A stretch of 64,000 nt of DNA, taken from positions 162,149,465 through 162,213,464 of the forward strand of contig CP136068.1 of the NCBI GenBank assembly GCA_032622095.1, read 5' to 3'. Below are positions 32,332-45,349 of this stretch, piece by piece. Position 1 is the stretch's first letter. Each line of letters begins with the position of its first letter. Source of the DNA: Siphonodentalium dalli. Its lineage: Eukaryota > Mollusca > Scaphopoda > Gadilida > Siphonodentaliidae. The notes beneath the pieces were generated by a model. It saw only the letters and a list, made by a program, of their open reading frames with translations. It was not told the DNA's origin and did not search any database. The position numbers were made by a program, and so were the translations under genes.

Positions 32332-32880
32332 TGTTCTCCTGAAAATAGGCTATTATTAAACTTATTTCAAAAACACAAATAAGCCCATATCGGCATTATT
32401 TGAATTTGAATTACGCTCTATACGAACATTATTTGAATCTGAATTACGCTCTATACGAACATTATTTGAATCTGAATTACGCTCTATACGAACATTATTT
32501 GAATCTGAATTACGCTCTATACGAACATTATTTGAATCTGAATTACGCTCTATACGAACATTATTTGAATCTGAATTACGCTCTATACGAACATTATTTG
32601 AATCTGAATTACGCTCTATACGAACATTATTTGAATCTGAATTACGCGGTATACGAACATTATTTGAATCTGAATTACGCTCTATATACGAACATAAATC
32701 GACTTATCATATGTACGGTCTGTATAATGTGTTTTCACTGTGGCCCGTGCTATTAAACTGAATAACGGATATAAGTCCATCCACTATGGGCTTATTTAAA
32801 AATCAAATAAGTCCAATATGAACATAATTATGTGAATTTTTAGGTTCAATATGAACTTGTTTGCACGATGATTTGCTTAG
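32332..32880. repeat. Dispersed AATAAGCCC repeat, family E, with expanded core
   Basis: The same family as 5029-5205, here in the opposite orientation, and containing the 33-bp tandem array at 32397-32690. Confidence 0.6.
32397..32690 (+). repeat. 33-bp tandem repeat, nine copies
   Basis: The unit contains AATTACGCTCTATACGAACA and TTATTTGAATCTG. At 33 bp it preserves one frame, giving an 11-residue repeat NLNYALYEHYL. Because it sits inside a known non-coding dispersed repeat it is read as satellite expansion, not a gene. Confidence 0.9.
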
Positions 32881-33325
32881 TAATACACACACTGTCTGAA
32901 CAATATATGGTATCTTTAACCATAAAGGTTCACAGTCCGATTTGCACAAAATTAATCCAGAAGTTAATTGTCAACATACTGTGCAAAATATAAATGAGAA
33001 ATACTTGCAATAACAATCATTCGTACTACAGAAGCGAAAATGCACAAATGAATTCACCATGTTCCGTTAAATACGAGTACAAATTATCGTCATTCAAGAC
33101 GGTCATCTGCTGTTTGTTTTTGTTGTGACAAAACAGTAACGCTCATTATCATCTGCCGCTTTTTTATGACAAAAATTAACGCTCTTTACAAGAGACGACC
33201 GTTGGAGTTTTTGCTCGGCTGCCACAAAATAAAAACTTGTTAAAAGCTATTTGGAAGTCGATATCTCAGACTGGCCATCAAAACCTCATGTAATACATGG
33301 GTTCATGAGTATCATCTAATTAGTT

Positions 33326-33592
33326 AACGCTTTCATGACTGGAGCTTCCTGAAATTTTGCGAAAATCCTGTGCCAATGCATTCTATTATATTTGCGAGTC
33401 TTTCATAGGGAGCCTCGTATAATATATAAGAGAATACATTGCCCTAATACTATTTACTTTGACATTGTAAGCCAGTGCATTATCTTATATATGTGAGGCT
33501 CCCTATGAGAGACTCACATATATAAGATAATGCACTGGCACATGATATTCAATGCTGCAGCAGCACAGCTTCCGTGATGACGGGGTTAAAAG
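33326..33592. mobile_element. MITE family D with two diverged hairpins
   Basis: TTAACGCTTTCATGACTGGA at the left and TTCCGTGATGACGGGG-TTAA at the right, with two opposed diverged hairpins (33370-33447 and 33470-33540). A second damaged right end follows at about 33655-33692. Confidence 0.6.
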
Positions 33593-33889
33593 CATAGCAA
33601 ACGTAGTGGTTTATTGGTGGTTTATATTAGAGAATGCTATGCCACGCGATATTTAATGCTGCAACAGCACAGATCCCGTCGTGAAAAGATTAAAACCATA
33701 GCAAAATTAATGTAGAGATGATGGTTTAATGGTGGCAATCGGACGTTGAATATTAAATGTGTTCTAGTGATGCCATGCTACCAGTAACGACAGCTTACTT
33801 CTCACCTCTTTCGAAACTCATGGCTGGATTCTCAACAGATCGATAACTTATCATTACAGTCCCAAGGCGCTGCCAGCTGTCGGGATGCA

Positions 33890-34285
33890 GGTGATCGCTA
33901 CAGATTATGGCATATCCAGATACACACCTGGCCAAATGGTTCTGCTAATTGTATATCATGTTGATGGGTCTAGCTGAAATGATACGATTCTGTTAGGGGA
34001 AACCGATTCCGTTAAGAAAAAGTGCCGTTAATTTTTGTAAATTTGTCAGTTACGTGGTGTTTGTAAACTGAGAGAAATGAAAAAGTGTCAGTGTCTGTAT
34101 GACTCATGCAAGAACATAATTAATATTTTGGGGGGAAAATAATAATGACTGCACTGGTGTTTTGTAAAAACGACGTAAATTGTAATCGTTATTATAGTCG
34201 ATTTGAAACAACTAACAAACCCAGTATTGAAATATTTCGCAAATATAAGTTTTTGAATGTTTGATACTCGTAATGGGGTTTCCTG
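33890..34285. repeat. Duplicated segment, left part of occupied site
   Basis: Similar along its length to 46911-47240 (for example CTGGCCAAATGGTTCTGCTA against CTGGTCAAATGGTCCTGCTA). It continues after the transposon at 36349-36460. Confidence 0.75.
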
Positions 34286-36344
34286 GGCCCTGTTTAATGA
34301 AAGCAACTTATGACATAGTTGGGACTTAAGATGGTCATAAGTTCAAACTTCAGTCATAAGTGCGTTTCACGAACAAGGTCATAACTTAAGATGGTCTTAA
34401 CTTTGATCTTAACTTTAAGACTGCTGTGAGGTGTCATAAGATAATCTTAAAGTTAAGACCCACGTGATAAGTGGAATATCGATCACACGTATGGCGGCCT
34501 ATGTTATTTTGCAATTACGGAGATATCTGTACTTTGTCTGGGTGGGCAATTTGTCGTCTGGTATACAGAGTGAGAGGGGGTGTTCGCCTCGAAATGTCCA
34601 ACTACACCCCCTTAAACAACACCAAATTCTCTTTGGGTGTAAACCATAGAGTTAATTTGGTAAAAACAATTCAGAGTACAGACTTATCATCAGGGACGTG
34701 CGAATCGGGTTTGTGTGTTGTCTACCCCCCCCCCCCCCCCCCCAACCACACACACACACTTTGGTCAAAATGTTTATCAATTGGAAATTTCATGCATGAC
34801 AAGAACATTAATCGTACACTATATATAGGTTTCAATTGTTTGAATTTCTAACTAAAGGAATGTGTTGTTTTAGACAAACAGCAGCAACCGAAAATCACCG
34901 ACTTTAGGGCGTCAGGTTAGAAATTTCGAACTGTTGGAATATTTGAGATACCAATTGGAAAGTTTAAATCAAACGTGTGTGGTGGACATTGCATTTCGCG
35001 AACATGGAAGTTTGGCCCGGTTCAATTAAGGGGCGGATGCAGTTGGAAATTGCACGATGTACCCCCCTCCACACAGAGACCAACTAGCCACCCGAGCCTA
35101 GTCGAATGTAGGATATAGTCAAATATCAGCTGGGTATGTGACCTATAGATAATATATATTATAAAATTGTATTACCCACGAATTAAGCTTTTGATAAGAA
35201 TTATGGCCTAGCTCAAAGCTCACAATCTCCTCTATGTTATTCCATGTGTGTGTGTGAGATGGGGTAAAACGAGATCAATTAATGTATTGATTCTTTCCTC
35301 TTTCCAAATTTCCGTCGACTGTTTACAAAGCAGATATGTCATATAGGAAAGGTAACATAAACGCTCTTTATCAAAATATGTTTTAGAAATAGTGACAATT
35401 TTATATAGAGAATATTATTTTTATTGAGTTTATGCCCACGCCCATATGTCGTGATTTTCAAGGCTGTCCAAATTTTTGTCATGTTCTTTTTTGCAGGGGT
35501 GGGACAACCGTTGTACAGCATACTGTATGTATGACATACACACCCGTAACGATGACACCCCTTAATACGAGTGTGCTAACGAAAAGGTAGTTTTATATAT
35601 ATATCCATGGTATGACAACCACATGAAACATCTGCATAAAAATATTTTTCATTTCGCTTTGAATCGAAAAATTACCTATGTGTGTCCTGATGACATCGTC
35701 GATTTATTTGTATTATTGCTACACGTAGAGAGCGGTGGTCGATAATATACGAGTTATGTCGGCTCACATAAAAAAAATCGCCGCCTGATCATTGCTCTCA
35801 GTTGATTAACTCGGCGTTAATGCATGGTCGCAGTCATGCATCGATCCATATAATTATATTGTCTTATTTCTGACACCGCCACTCGTCAGTAAACGTAAAG
35901 CTCGTCATTTTAAGAGCCTGCGATGTACTCATGTTCGAATTCACATCGTGGAACTCATACAAGTCTAAGATCCATATGCGAATATAAGGCCATGCATTGA
36001 CTATATACACTAAGATGCATGCGCTGATTCGCCCACCCCACCCCAGCAGCTATCCAGCATCCCTGTCACACAATAATGTCAACTCGGACTCGGCTCTTTC
36101 TCGATAACCTCTCAATGCCGTACATACAGATTGCACAAGCCCACATGTTTTCGTTCCGGACTGTAGAAAATTGTCGATAACCAGTCTAAATGAGCGGGAA
36201 CTTAACTTACTACTTAAGTAGGACTTAATCTTGTTTTGTGAAACGCGTTCTTGAAACGGAAAAGTTACATCATAAGATCCACCTTAGATCTTAGATTAAG
36301 TCCATCTTAAGATAATCTTATGACCTTGCTTCGTGAAACAGGCC
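34286..36344. mobile_element. 2.06-kb non-autonomous TIR transposon
   Basis: Ends GGCCCTGTTTAATGAAAGCA and GCTTCGTGAAACAGGCC are inverted. Subterminal CTTAAGATGGTCATAAG-type motifs repeat in both arms. It is flanked by CCTG on both sides (34282-34285 and 36345-36348), and a related locus lacking it exists at 46911-47430. No transposase was recognised inside; a C-run (34725-34743) and unremarkable AT-rich sequence fill the middle. Confidence 0.8.
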
Positions 36345-36699
36345 CCTGGATATGTTCAGATTCGCGAAAATGACAACATTAGAAGAAATAACGATACTTC
36401 TTCTCAACAGCATCAGCTTGCCCAAACAACATCACAGCAATCCAGTAGGACTCCTCAGCATCATATATTATATATATATTATTATATAATCATAAGGTTC
36501 TTTCCCCAATTTCTATGGTAAAAACGTAACGAAAACATTGAGATATCTAACGATGTTCACCTCATTTATAAAACAACAGGTTAATAACAGTTCTGAGTGA
36601 CGTCAGATACTTCAGGGGTTATATATCTTTATTGCCTCCTGTGTTGAGAGATTATACAAACAGTATAAAGGAAGAATACACACACAAGCATTAATCTAT

Positions 36700-36714
36700 A
36701 TCTATATTTGCGAA

Positions 36715-36745
<31 letters not shown>

Positions 36746-36770
36746 GTTCTATCGAAATTCACAGGGGACC
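36700..36770 (+). repeat. (CTGT)n with repeat family G head
   Basis: GCGAATGTCTGTCTGTCTGT is followed by TTCTATCGAAATTCACAGGG. Related heads occur at 38075-38200, 43410-43540, 48890-48995 and, inverted, 49551-49675. Confidence 0.7.
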
Positions 36771-36849
36771 ATCTAGATGATGCCAAAGGGGTCTACTAGG
36801 AGTAGCTTTTTACGAGAAAGATAATGGTCGGGGCTAGAATTTTCTAAAG

Positions 36850-38490
36850 TGACGCCGTTGTTGTCAGGGGCAGAAAAGGGGGAGGGGCAGAAAAAAAATT
36901 AGTCGCCGATTGCAACCAAACTTATATATAATCATCCCCATAATATGAGGAATCTAATGGCGAGGTTTAAATATGGCAAAAGTCGCGCCGTTCGCGTCGG
37001 GTGTGCCCGGGAGGGGGGGGGGGGGCAGATGTTTTTTCTGTCGCCGATTGCCACGAAACTTAAATATAATCATCCCCATGATATGAAGAATCCAACGGTG
37101 TGGTTTAAATATGGCAAAAGTGGCGTCGTTTGAGTCATGGATGAACGGAAGGGGAGAGGGGCACCAAAATTGATAAAACTAATTTTAGCGCCGATTTCCA
37201 CCAAATTGATATATATTCTTCTTCATGATACAAGGAATCTAATTGTGCGATTTAACAACGCCAAATTGTTGTTTTTGGATGAGAGATTGGGAGGGGTTGG
37301 GCACTAAATTTGATAATAAGTCGCCGATGCCACCACACTTATACAAAATCATCCCCATGGTATGAGGAGTCTAATTGTGTGGCCTTTATCTGTCAAATGT
37401 GGCCTCATTCGAATCAGGGTTGCATTGAAAGGAACAGGGGCACCAAAATTGATGCACAATTTTTTTAGCGCCAATTTCCACCAAATTGAAACACGTTCTT
37501 ATCCATGATACGAGGAATCTAATCGTGATTTAAAGACGCCATAGTGGTGCTGTTTGGGTGAGAGATGGAGAGGGGAGGGATTGGCACCAAATTTGATAAA
37601 AAAATTGTTTAGTCGCCGATTATCACCAAACTTATAAACAATCATCTCCATGATATCAGGAGTGTGATCGTGTGGTTTAAGGATGTCACAAGTGGGGCCA
37701 TTCGAGTCAGTGGTGTATAGAGATGAGCGGGACACAAAAATTATATCTATATGTTTAGTGCCGATTTCCACCAGATTGATACATATTCTTCTCCGTGATA
37801 CGAGGAATCTTATCGTGTGGTTTAGATACACCAAATTGGTGCCCTATGGGTGAGAGATATGGGGACCTTAAATTCGATACGAATTTGTATACTCGCCAAT
37901 TTTCACCAATTTCATATATATGCATCTATAATCTCTAATGAGTCTTAGTGTGTGCAGCTTGAGTCCGAAATAGGGACGGGAGGGTCACCAAAACTGATAC
38001 AAAATATTTTTAGTACCAATTACCATCAAATTCAGACACGTTCTTCTCAAATGATACAAGAAATACAATCGTGCTGTCTGTCTGTCTTTTTGTCTGTCTA
38101 TGTGCGTTCTATATATAACTTCACGCGGTACAATCGAGATGGCACCAAGGCGTTCTAAGAGGGGTAACTTTTTACAAGGAAGATAATGGTGCAGGTTAAA
38201 ATTTTCTAAAATGACGCTGTTGGTGGGAGGGGAAATTTATAAATTATGGTGAAATAGTTTTGTCGCTGATTTCCACCAAACGAATACATAATCACCTTCG
38301 CAATATGGCGTCGTTCGAGTCAGCGTTGCATCAACAATTGATTTAATAAACAAAATTCCACCAAATTCATACACGTTTTTCTCTAATGATATACGATTAA
38401 TTAAATCACATTTGGTGTCGTTTGCGTCACGGATGGCGAGCGGATATGCACTATCATTGATAAGATTGCTATTCGCCGATATCCACATAT
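36850..38490 (+). repeat. Degenerate ~128-bp tandem array
   Basis: Blocks recur with TCGCCGATTNCNACCAAACTTATA, ATCATCCCCATGATATGAGG and a G-rich run (up to twelve G at about 37013-37024), alternating between two subtypes (TCGCCGATTGCC and GCGCCGATTTCCACCAAATT). The open frames within it are by-products. Confidence 0.75.
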
Positions 38491-39761
38491 AAGTTATATA
38501 CAGTCACCAGGCCATCTCCATATCATTTTAAGTAGTTGGGCGTTCACATTTCACAATCCCGACATATGGTGACCCACATAAGTCACTTGAACAATTATAT
38601 CTTCTTAACAGTCATATTTATATGGGAATGGCAATCAAGGCATTCACACAATGAGATAGCAAAAAGAGATAACTAGAAGAAGCATTTAAACGTATATTGA
38701 TCATTCTATTGAAGAGATACATATATTCGTGCAAACTGAGAGACATCGAACCGTCAGAGGATTGCATATATATAATAACAAAATTTAGTCTGTTCCATTC
38801 AATACAGTTTCCACAAAAAGTTACAATTTGTCAAGAGACATGGAAGGCCTGTTCAAAAATAGTGGCCACAGTGTGCAGTCAAATATAGTTTCTTCTAATA
38901 TACAAGAAAATGCAGTTAGTAGCACACGACTTTTCAGGATCCTACCAATACTGACATCTGACAAGGGTTTTAGAACAGACTCATCGACTGACATAAACAA
39001 CTCAAAATATCGCTCTGTGCCTGGCACATGTAGCTGATATATGTGCGCAGCAACATTTCGTTTAAACTAAGAATATTTAGCCAATATATAGCACCATGAA
39101 CAGAGGAGCACCTGGAATTTTTTTTGAAACATCTGTATCTTCATGGAGATATGATAGCCATGTGTCCCCGAGATCTTAGTCCAACCCACTAGATTGATTG
39201 ATACATCTCAATATGTAAAACCCAATTATCATCTTTTATCGAACTAATGTGTTTATGATGTTCATATATCATATTATAACGTCTAATGTATACGCGCAGT
39301 TGTAAATAAATAAATACTTCATTATTGGTGGAACGGATTAATCGCGATAAACAGAATGACAATTGACAAGGTGAGCCTCTACTTATATTCCATGACTGTA
39401 ATAATCATGTTTTGTGATGCTATTTGAATATACAATTTATAAGAAAACTCTAAAAAAAATTCGAAGAAGACAAGGAAAATAGAGCAACCAAATTTGAGGA
39501 CTGCATGATTACCAGTACAGTGAGTACTGCAGTGCAGTAGGCTAGTCCAAAATTTACTATATCTTTAGTATCCCGTAGAATTTCGACTACCAGTAGGCCT
39601 ATCCACTCATTCACTGTCAGTGTGAGTGTTAGTACTGTTACTGTCTCCAGTGTGTGTCTGTCAAAATATGGTGGAGAACTTAGGAGGTGTGTAACAAGTG
39701 CTAACAGCACCATCAGAGGATCGTTCAATCTACTGCGTACTAGCACTGTACATTACTCATT
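38491..39761. other. Intergenic, nothing recognised
   Basis: AT-rich, without clear repeats or exons. Confidence 0.4.
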
Positions 39762-41144
39762 TGGCCTAAAAAAATTATACCTTTGTTTCCGCTAACGAGC
39801 TAAAAAAAATTAGGGTAGGTAGGTAGGCTTAACTTAATTGTTTTTGTTAACTTTTTTTTCTTCAGTATCTTTAAAAATAACTGTATAATACTTGTCAATA
39901 ACCCAAACTATGCACTTCTTAGCCCCAATCAGGTAAATCCAGATGACAGAGGAACTAGAAACTCCAATTCAATCTTACATACTAGTATGCTTTAATATTT
40001 ACATATATACTAGTCTATATACTAGTCTTTGATAATCCTAATATTTCCTATATGGTCTGGCGACAACTGGAGTCAGTCCAGCACCACTGCACTGTTCACA
40101 TATTGGAGTGACCGTCTTGTACCGATCTCTTAAGGATGGCTTCACAACACCACCTTCTCCGCATTCAGTGAAGGATATAGGTATTTTTTGGGGACACCTG
40201 TTTTTGGGCAATGATATGCCGAAGGCATAACCTGAAGGCCTGATCGGAGGAATGTTTGGGAAGGGTGACCCCCTGATGACGGTGGGGGTTCTTCCCCTGG
40301 AAACATTTTGAAAATCCATTGCATTTAGAGCTAATCTAAGGCTCTTTGAGTCAGTATTTTGAATTTTACAGAGAGGTCAATTTTATCAAGTTTCTCAAGG
40401 ATAACTTTGGAACTTTTTATATATGTATGGATTGGAAATGCTTATAAGTTATTGTCAGATATCTTTTGGTTCTATGGATTATGCTTATCGGAAGCCTTAT
40501 CCTACTTGAAATTAGACTTGCCATCATCACTCTAATTCATAAATAGGCTATTTTATAAAATTCAAGTGAGACACATACCGTACATAATATACTACATGTA
40601 CATGTAATACAGAAATCCTACATGTACATGTAGTACAGAAACAATGTACATGTATTAAGGTAGTAATGACTATATATGGTACTATAATCTCTATGTTAAT
40701 TTTTCATTTGGTATTATGAGATCCCACTTGATAACCAGGCTGATTTGATCAAATTGTTAATGTTCCTGTGCTGTAATTGATTGAAATACTGAAGTCTGAA
40801 CGCTGGATGCAGATAACATACCGTACCTGAACTCAAATTATTTGAAGTTTTCACAGATGAAAGCTAGATAAAGCCAAACATACTTTACAGTATGATTCCA
40901 ACTGTTAAACTTAAATCTTTTTGTAAACTTTCTTATGTCAATATATATAAATATATAAATGTTTAGCATCTTGTTATGATATGAATTGGGACCTAAATTA
41001 AAAAAAAACAAAAATAAATTTTTTTGTTTTGTTGGTCCAATTTTTTTTGTTTTTGCAATGGCAATACAAAGTTTAGGGTCGGCGGTTTAAAATAGCGTCG
41101 GTCGGGTTAGCGGAAACAAACGTATTTTTTGTTTAGGCCTTAGT
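39762..41144. mobile_element. ~1.4-kb TIR element with GGCCTAAA ends
   Basis: Ends GGCCTAAAAAAATTATACCT with TTTGTTTCCGCTAAC at the left mirror GTTAGCGGAAACAAACG with TTTAGGCC at the right (~34-bp TIR). The interior holds a GC-richer patch (40040-40340) with short open frames on the minus strand and no recognised domain. Confidence 0.7.
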
Positions 41145-41599
41145 CATTACGATGACTTCTTAAAAACAACCATTGAGTGGAACCGCCTTGAACATTCAGT
41201 TGTTGAGTCTGGAGATCGGTAACACTGAATGTCTGAATGATTTATAATTATATTAAATATGGATTCTAAGTTCTAGACGCTTCATACCAGTTTCGTTGAA
41301 TATCAATGGATAGGATTCTGAACATTGCCGGAGTAGAACTTGAGTACACCTGAAGTCGAACAGAACATATGTCATATCAACTTTCACGTTGCATTATATA
41401 TATTGTGACCATATAAATGATATACAACTATAGTGACTTCTTCATTATTTCACTATCCGATAACATGGTCGTTTCATACCATATTTTGTGGTTACTTTTT
41501 TTTATTTCGTACTTTGCAGAAAATCATTTATTTGTTTCCCTATGGTGTGACATACATGTACATGTATAGTGATATGGTATCATTGGTATGAAAAGACTA

Positions 41600-41710
41600 A
41601 TTGATTTCCAACATGGTGCGAAACGACCAAACAATAAGGTACGAAACTACAAAAAATATGGTGCGAAACTACAAAAAATATGGTACGAAACGACTTAAGA
41701 CGATCCAAAA
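41600..41710 (+). repeat. GGTACGAAACGAC short repeats
   Basis: Four or more copies of ATGGTGCGAAACTACAAAAA-like sequence. Similar ATGGTACGAAAC motifs recur near 45480-45610, suggesting a dispersed repeat. Confidence 0.6.
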
Positions 41711-42148
41711 TGTCGTGTACCTCTTTATATCTCCTCTGCAAGGGGAACAACCAGACACTGACCCTTTAGACTATCAGCCTCTAACATAATCAGACTCCAC
41801 CAAAGTGCCTACTCTTGTGTGCCAAATAATTGTATCTGTATGTTTATTAATTTTATGAGAAAAATCCACCCTGCACGATGCTTAAGCCTTATTACCATAC
41901 ATGTAGATCTGCACATTTAAATAAAATTATGGCTCTGTTCTAAATTTAAATAACAAATGCTACAATGTATACAAATAGTTTAATTACAAATACTAGTACA
42001 AGAGACTGGATTTTTCATTTGAGATGTTGCGCACACTGGGCATGTAGACAACGATGGTTACATTTCCCCATGCATATATCAATTTTAAGCATGTCAATTG
42101 CGAAAACTTGCTTTATAATCAAGTCTAGACACAAAAATAATTGTTTAA

Positions 42149-42420
42149 CAGTACTCAATCCGATCAGATGCTCCTAAATTACTATTTCTTTGGCTTCGGG
42201 GGTAAAAAATATTGATTCGAGTCGAGGAACCTACTCGTCAACACTCCGAGTGATCAGATATCAATTTTTGAAGTTTATTATTTCTATTGTTTGTGGCCCA
42301 AAAACACGCCGTCAAAAAGGTGGTCTCGGTCAAAATTGCGGATGAAGATGGATAACTCTAAAATCAAGTTATTTTTACCACTTGATTTTATAATTATCCA
42401 TCTTCATCCGCAATATTCCA
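42149..42420. mobile_element. MITE family F, partial inverted copy with hairpin
   Basis: AGTACTCAATCCGATC then the inverted GGTTCCTCGACTCGAATC segment. It is followed by a hairpin pairing GCGGATGAAGATGGATAA with its complement (about 42338-42410). Confidence 0.6.
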
Positions 42421-42679
42421 CCCTGCAGTTAGTATTTGGCACACAATATTATACCGATAGCTGTAAACAGTAAAGTCTGAACAGTAGAGACTAAAGGCTT
42501 TATACCGAATCACAAACACTGATTTAATATCAGTTTGTGATCAGCATTTGAAGATGGATTTATATCTATAGCTTCCTAAATATGTTTTCTATAATTCCCA
42601 GGGTATAACATAATAAAATAGAGTCGAAGACTGTGTTAGACACATGTCAGGAAATGCTTATATCAATTATCGATATTCA

Positions 42680-42850
42680 TACCCCCTTTTAAAAAAGGGG
42701 GGGATACTGTTTTGCACTTGTCTGTCCATCCGTCTGATGTCTGTTCAGGGCATAACTTGAACAGTAGTGCTAATATTAAACCGCTTGGATCTCAATGAAA
42801 TTTGGTATACATGTTACGTAGATGTTCACCACTATGAGGGCATTCAATTT
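42680..42850. repeat. Repeat starting with a CCCCCTTTT hairpin
   Basis: ACCCCCTTTTAAAAAAGGGG is followed by TACTGTTTTGCACTTGTCTG, GTCCATCCGTCTG and ATCTCAATGAAATTTGGTAT, resembling a common invertebrate dispersed repeat. The class is unknown. Confidence 0.5.
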
Positions 42851-43671
42851 CTTATATAATGTGATTATCAATTGGGACTTATTTTTCGTTACTATTTTTA
42901 CAACAAACCGTCATGTCATAAAACTTTCAGGCGATCTCAGATAGAGTTCTCCCACTTGCTACACTCCAAACATTTTTGCGAGCTGTAAAATATCCCAAAT
43001 TAGTTGCACATGTGTATGTACTAGTATCTAATATACCAGAAAATATAAAATAAAATCATTATTGTCAGATAGAAACATTTCCGGACAGGGGTTTTCAATT
43101 CATATTTATTATTTTTAATATTTCATACATATTTCAGGAAACTGCTGCATATAAAACTTGGTTTAGGGAGAGATAGACCATCTTTAAACTGTAATTACAT
43201 TAAAAACCAAAATTATTCCTTAAATGAAAATTGAGAGGGGGCACTGATTTTCTAATCTTTCAACCCAAATCAAATCACCACATGTCTATCAACTTATCAA
43301 GCAATACTACCGGTATTATACCGGTACATGTAAATTAGAAGGTAGCACAAGTTTGAAGTCAGAATCTCTGAGTGCATTCTATTTACAACCACAGGGGTCC
43401 GGGAACTTCTTAAAAAATCTTTATCTATACCTATATTTGTGAATGTCTATTCTATATTAATTCACGATTCACGAGGGACCTTCTAGATGGCTCCAAAGGG
43501 GTCTAACGGGCAATTTCTTACGAGAAAGATAATCAACATAATTGTGCAGATTAGAAATTTATACAGCGCTTGACGGTATAGGGGTAAGGGACAACAAGTG
43601 GGAGGGGCAAAACAATACCACACTGCATTAACATGGATAATGACCCTGCTAGTTACTTAATATTTAGAGGA

Positions 43672-43835
43672 TATAACTTGGTTGGTTTGATATTAGACCA
43701 AATATCGGCCTGAGGTAACCTCATATCTCTATCAGCCGGACATCGAAGGTCGAAGGCTGATATGAGGTTACCGAGGAGGCTGAAATCAGGCCTATATATT
43801 CAAACCAACCAAGTACATGTAATACCCTACACGTA
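43672..43835. mobile_element. Palindromic MITE, copy 1
   Basis: ACTTGGTTGGTTTGATATTA at the left mirrors AATATCAAACCAACCAAGT-like sequence at the right. A long imperfect hairpin carries ATCGAAGGTCGAAGGCTGAT near the middle. Confidence 0.85.
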
Positions 43836-43991
43836 TCTATTAATTTGTTATTTCTTATGAGAAAGATAATCATCATAATGGTGCAGATTAGAAATGTCTA
43901 CAGTGATGGTATTGGGGTCAGATAAAACAAAGTGGGAGCATTAACATGGGCAACGACTGGTCACCCTGCTACATTGTAGTTATATAATAAT

Positions 43992-44150
43992 TAGAGGACA
44001 TTTCTTGGTTGGTTTGATATTAGGCCTGATATCAGCCTAATGTAACCTCATATCACTATCAGCCTGACATCGAAGGTCGAAGGCTGAAATGAGGTTACCG
44101 AGGGCTGATATCAGGCCTATAATATCAAACCAACCAAGTAATACCCTATC
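43992..44150. mobile_element. Palindromic MITE, copy 2
   Basis: Closely similar to 43672-43835 (TTGGTTGGTTTGATATTAGG to TATAATATCAAACCAACCAA), 160 bp downstream in the same orientation. Part of the flanking sequence (ACGAGAAAGATAATCA near 43523 and ATGAGAAAGATAATCA near 43858) is repeated too, so the pair came from a segmental duplication. Confidence 0.85.
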
Positions 44151-45075
44151 CATAACATTAATTACACATGTAGTTTGCCTCTTAGTAACAGGGTACTATT
44201 GACAACTCTTTCAAATGAGTGACATCCCAAAAATCATTGTCTATGCATTATTTAACAGTGAAATAGAATTATGCCATGTTGTAAAGCCATATTACTCGGA
44301 TCCGTGATGTCATGAAATCATATTACTCTGATTGGTGATGTCCTAAAACTATATTACTCAATTTAAAGCAAATTGAAGTGATATTCACCTACGGTAAGTA
44401 CATGTACAAATGTAATTTGATAACAAGCCGTACCGGGCAAAAATTCGAACAAATTTTGGACCGATATAGCCATCAGTAGGAAACTTCCTTCCAAGGGGTG
44501 CTGTCGTAACATACATGTATCAAGGTGGACCCCCTCTCCAATGGGGAGACTATCTAGCCACGTCTCTGATTTCAGTGGTCACACACTGAGTGAACAAGAG
44601 ATCCAGAGCTCTTTCGCAGATAAGTCGTGGCTTCCTATACTTAAACTGAGGCCACCGGGGCTTGTTAAGAAAACAAGTAAACATATATATACAAACACAT
44701 GCGTTTGTAAAGCATTACATGTACCTGTATATCAATAGAATATTGATGCATGTTTAATGTTTGATAAAGTGGCACCTCAATTTTACTTGTTTTCTTTACA
44801 ACAAGCCCCTGTGACTATATCACATGTACAATTAGTTCAAGATTGAACTTAATACTAAACGCTGCTTTTTAGTATTTAGTATTACCTTTATTTGGAAATA
44901 AATCATAATGTGCAATGGACTGAACAGCCAATAGGTTGCTGGACAGTTCGTGCCATAGAAGTTTGACATAGAGATGTTTCGCACCAGGGTTCTGGACATT
45001 TCATACCAGTACATGTATCATTTCGACAATTTGTACCATTGAGTAAATACCGTATTATTTTTTTTAAATAACATT

Positions 45076-45346
45076 AAAGGTACTCTAACCGATTTGATGG
45101 TTCCATATTATCAGATTCCAACAACAAACATTTTTGTTTTGAAATGCCGCTTCGGTTATCAGAATCGATTAATGGCCCAAAAAGAAAATGCTAACCAGTC
45201 AACAATAGTAAACAATTGCCCAAAACCTGTTATTTATCAACATTTTGTTCAACACGGGTGGGTTCCTCGACTCGAATCAAATATGTTTACCCCCGAAGCC
45301 AAGGAAATAGTAATATACAAGCGTTAATTCGGATTATGTATCTGTA
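45076..45346. mobile_element. MITE family F, copy 2
   Basis: AAAGGTACTCTAACCGATTT at the left and TTAATTCGGATTATGTATCT at the right. It matches 29752-30192 but lacks about 170 bp of its interior. Confidence 0.7.
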
Positions 45347-45349
45347 ACT

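Noticed and set aside
32400-32756. 118-codon frame of NLNYALYEHYL repeats as a gene
   Set aside because: The array lies inside a dispersed non-coding repeat whose other copies hold a single unit. No promoter, splice sites or domain.
40038-40324. Proline/glycine-rich minus-strand frames within the GGCCTAAA element
   Set aside because: Two overlapping frames with no domain inside a non-autonomous transposon. Possibly a degraded captured sequence, not supportable as a gene.
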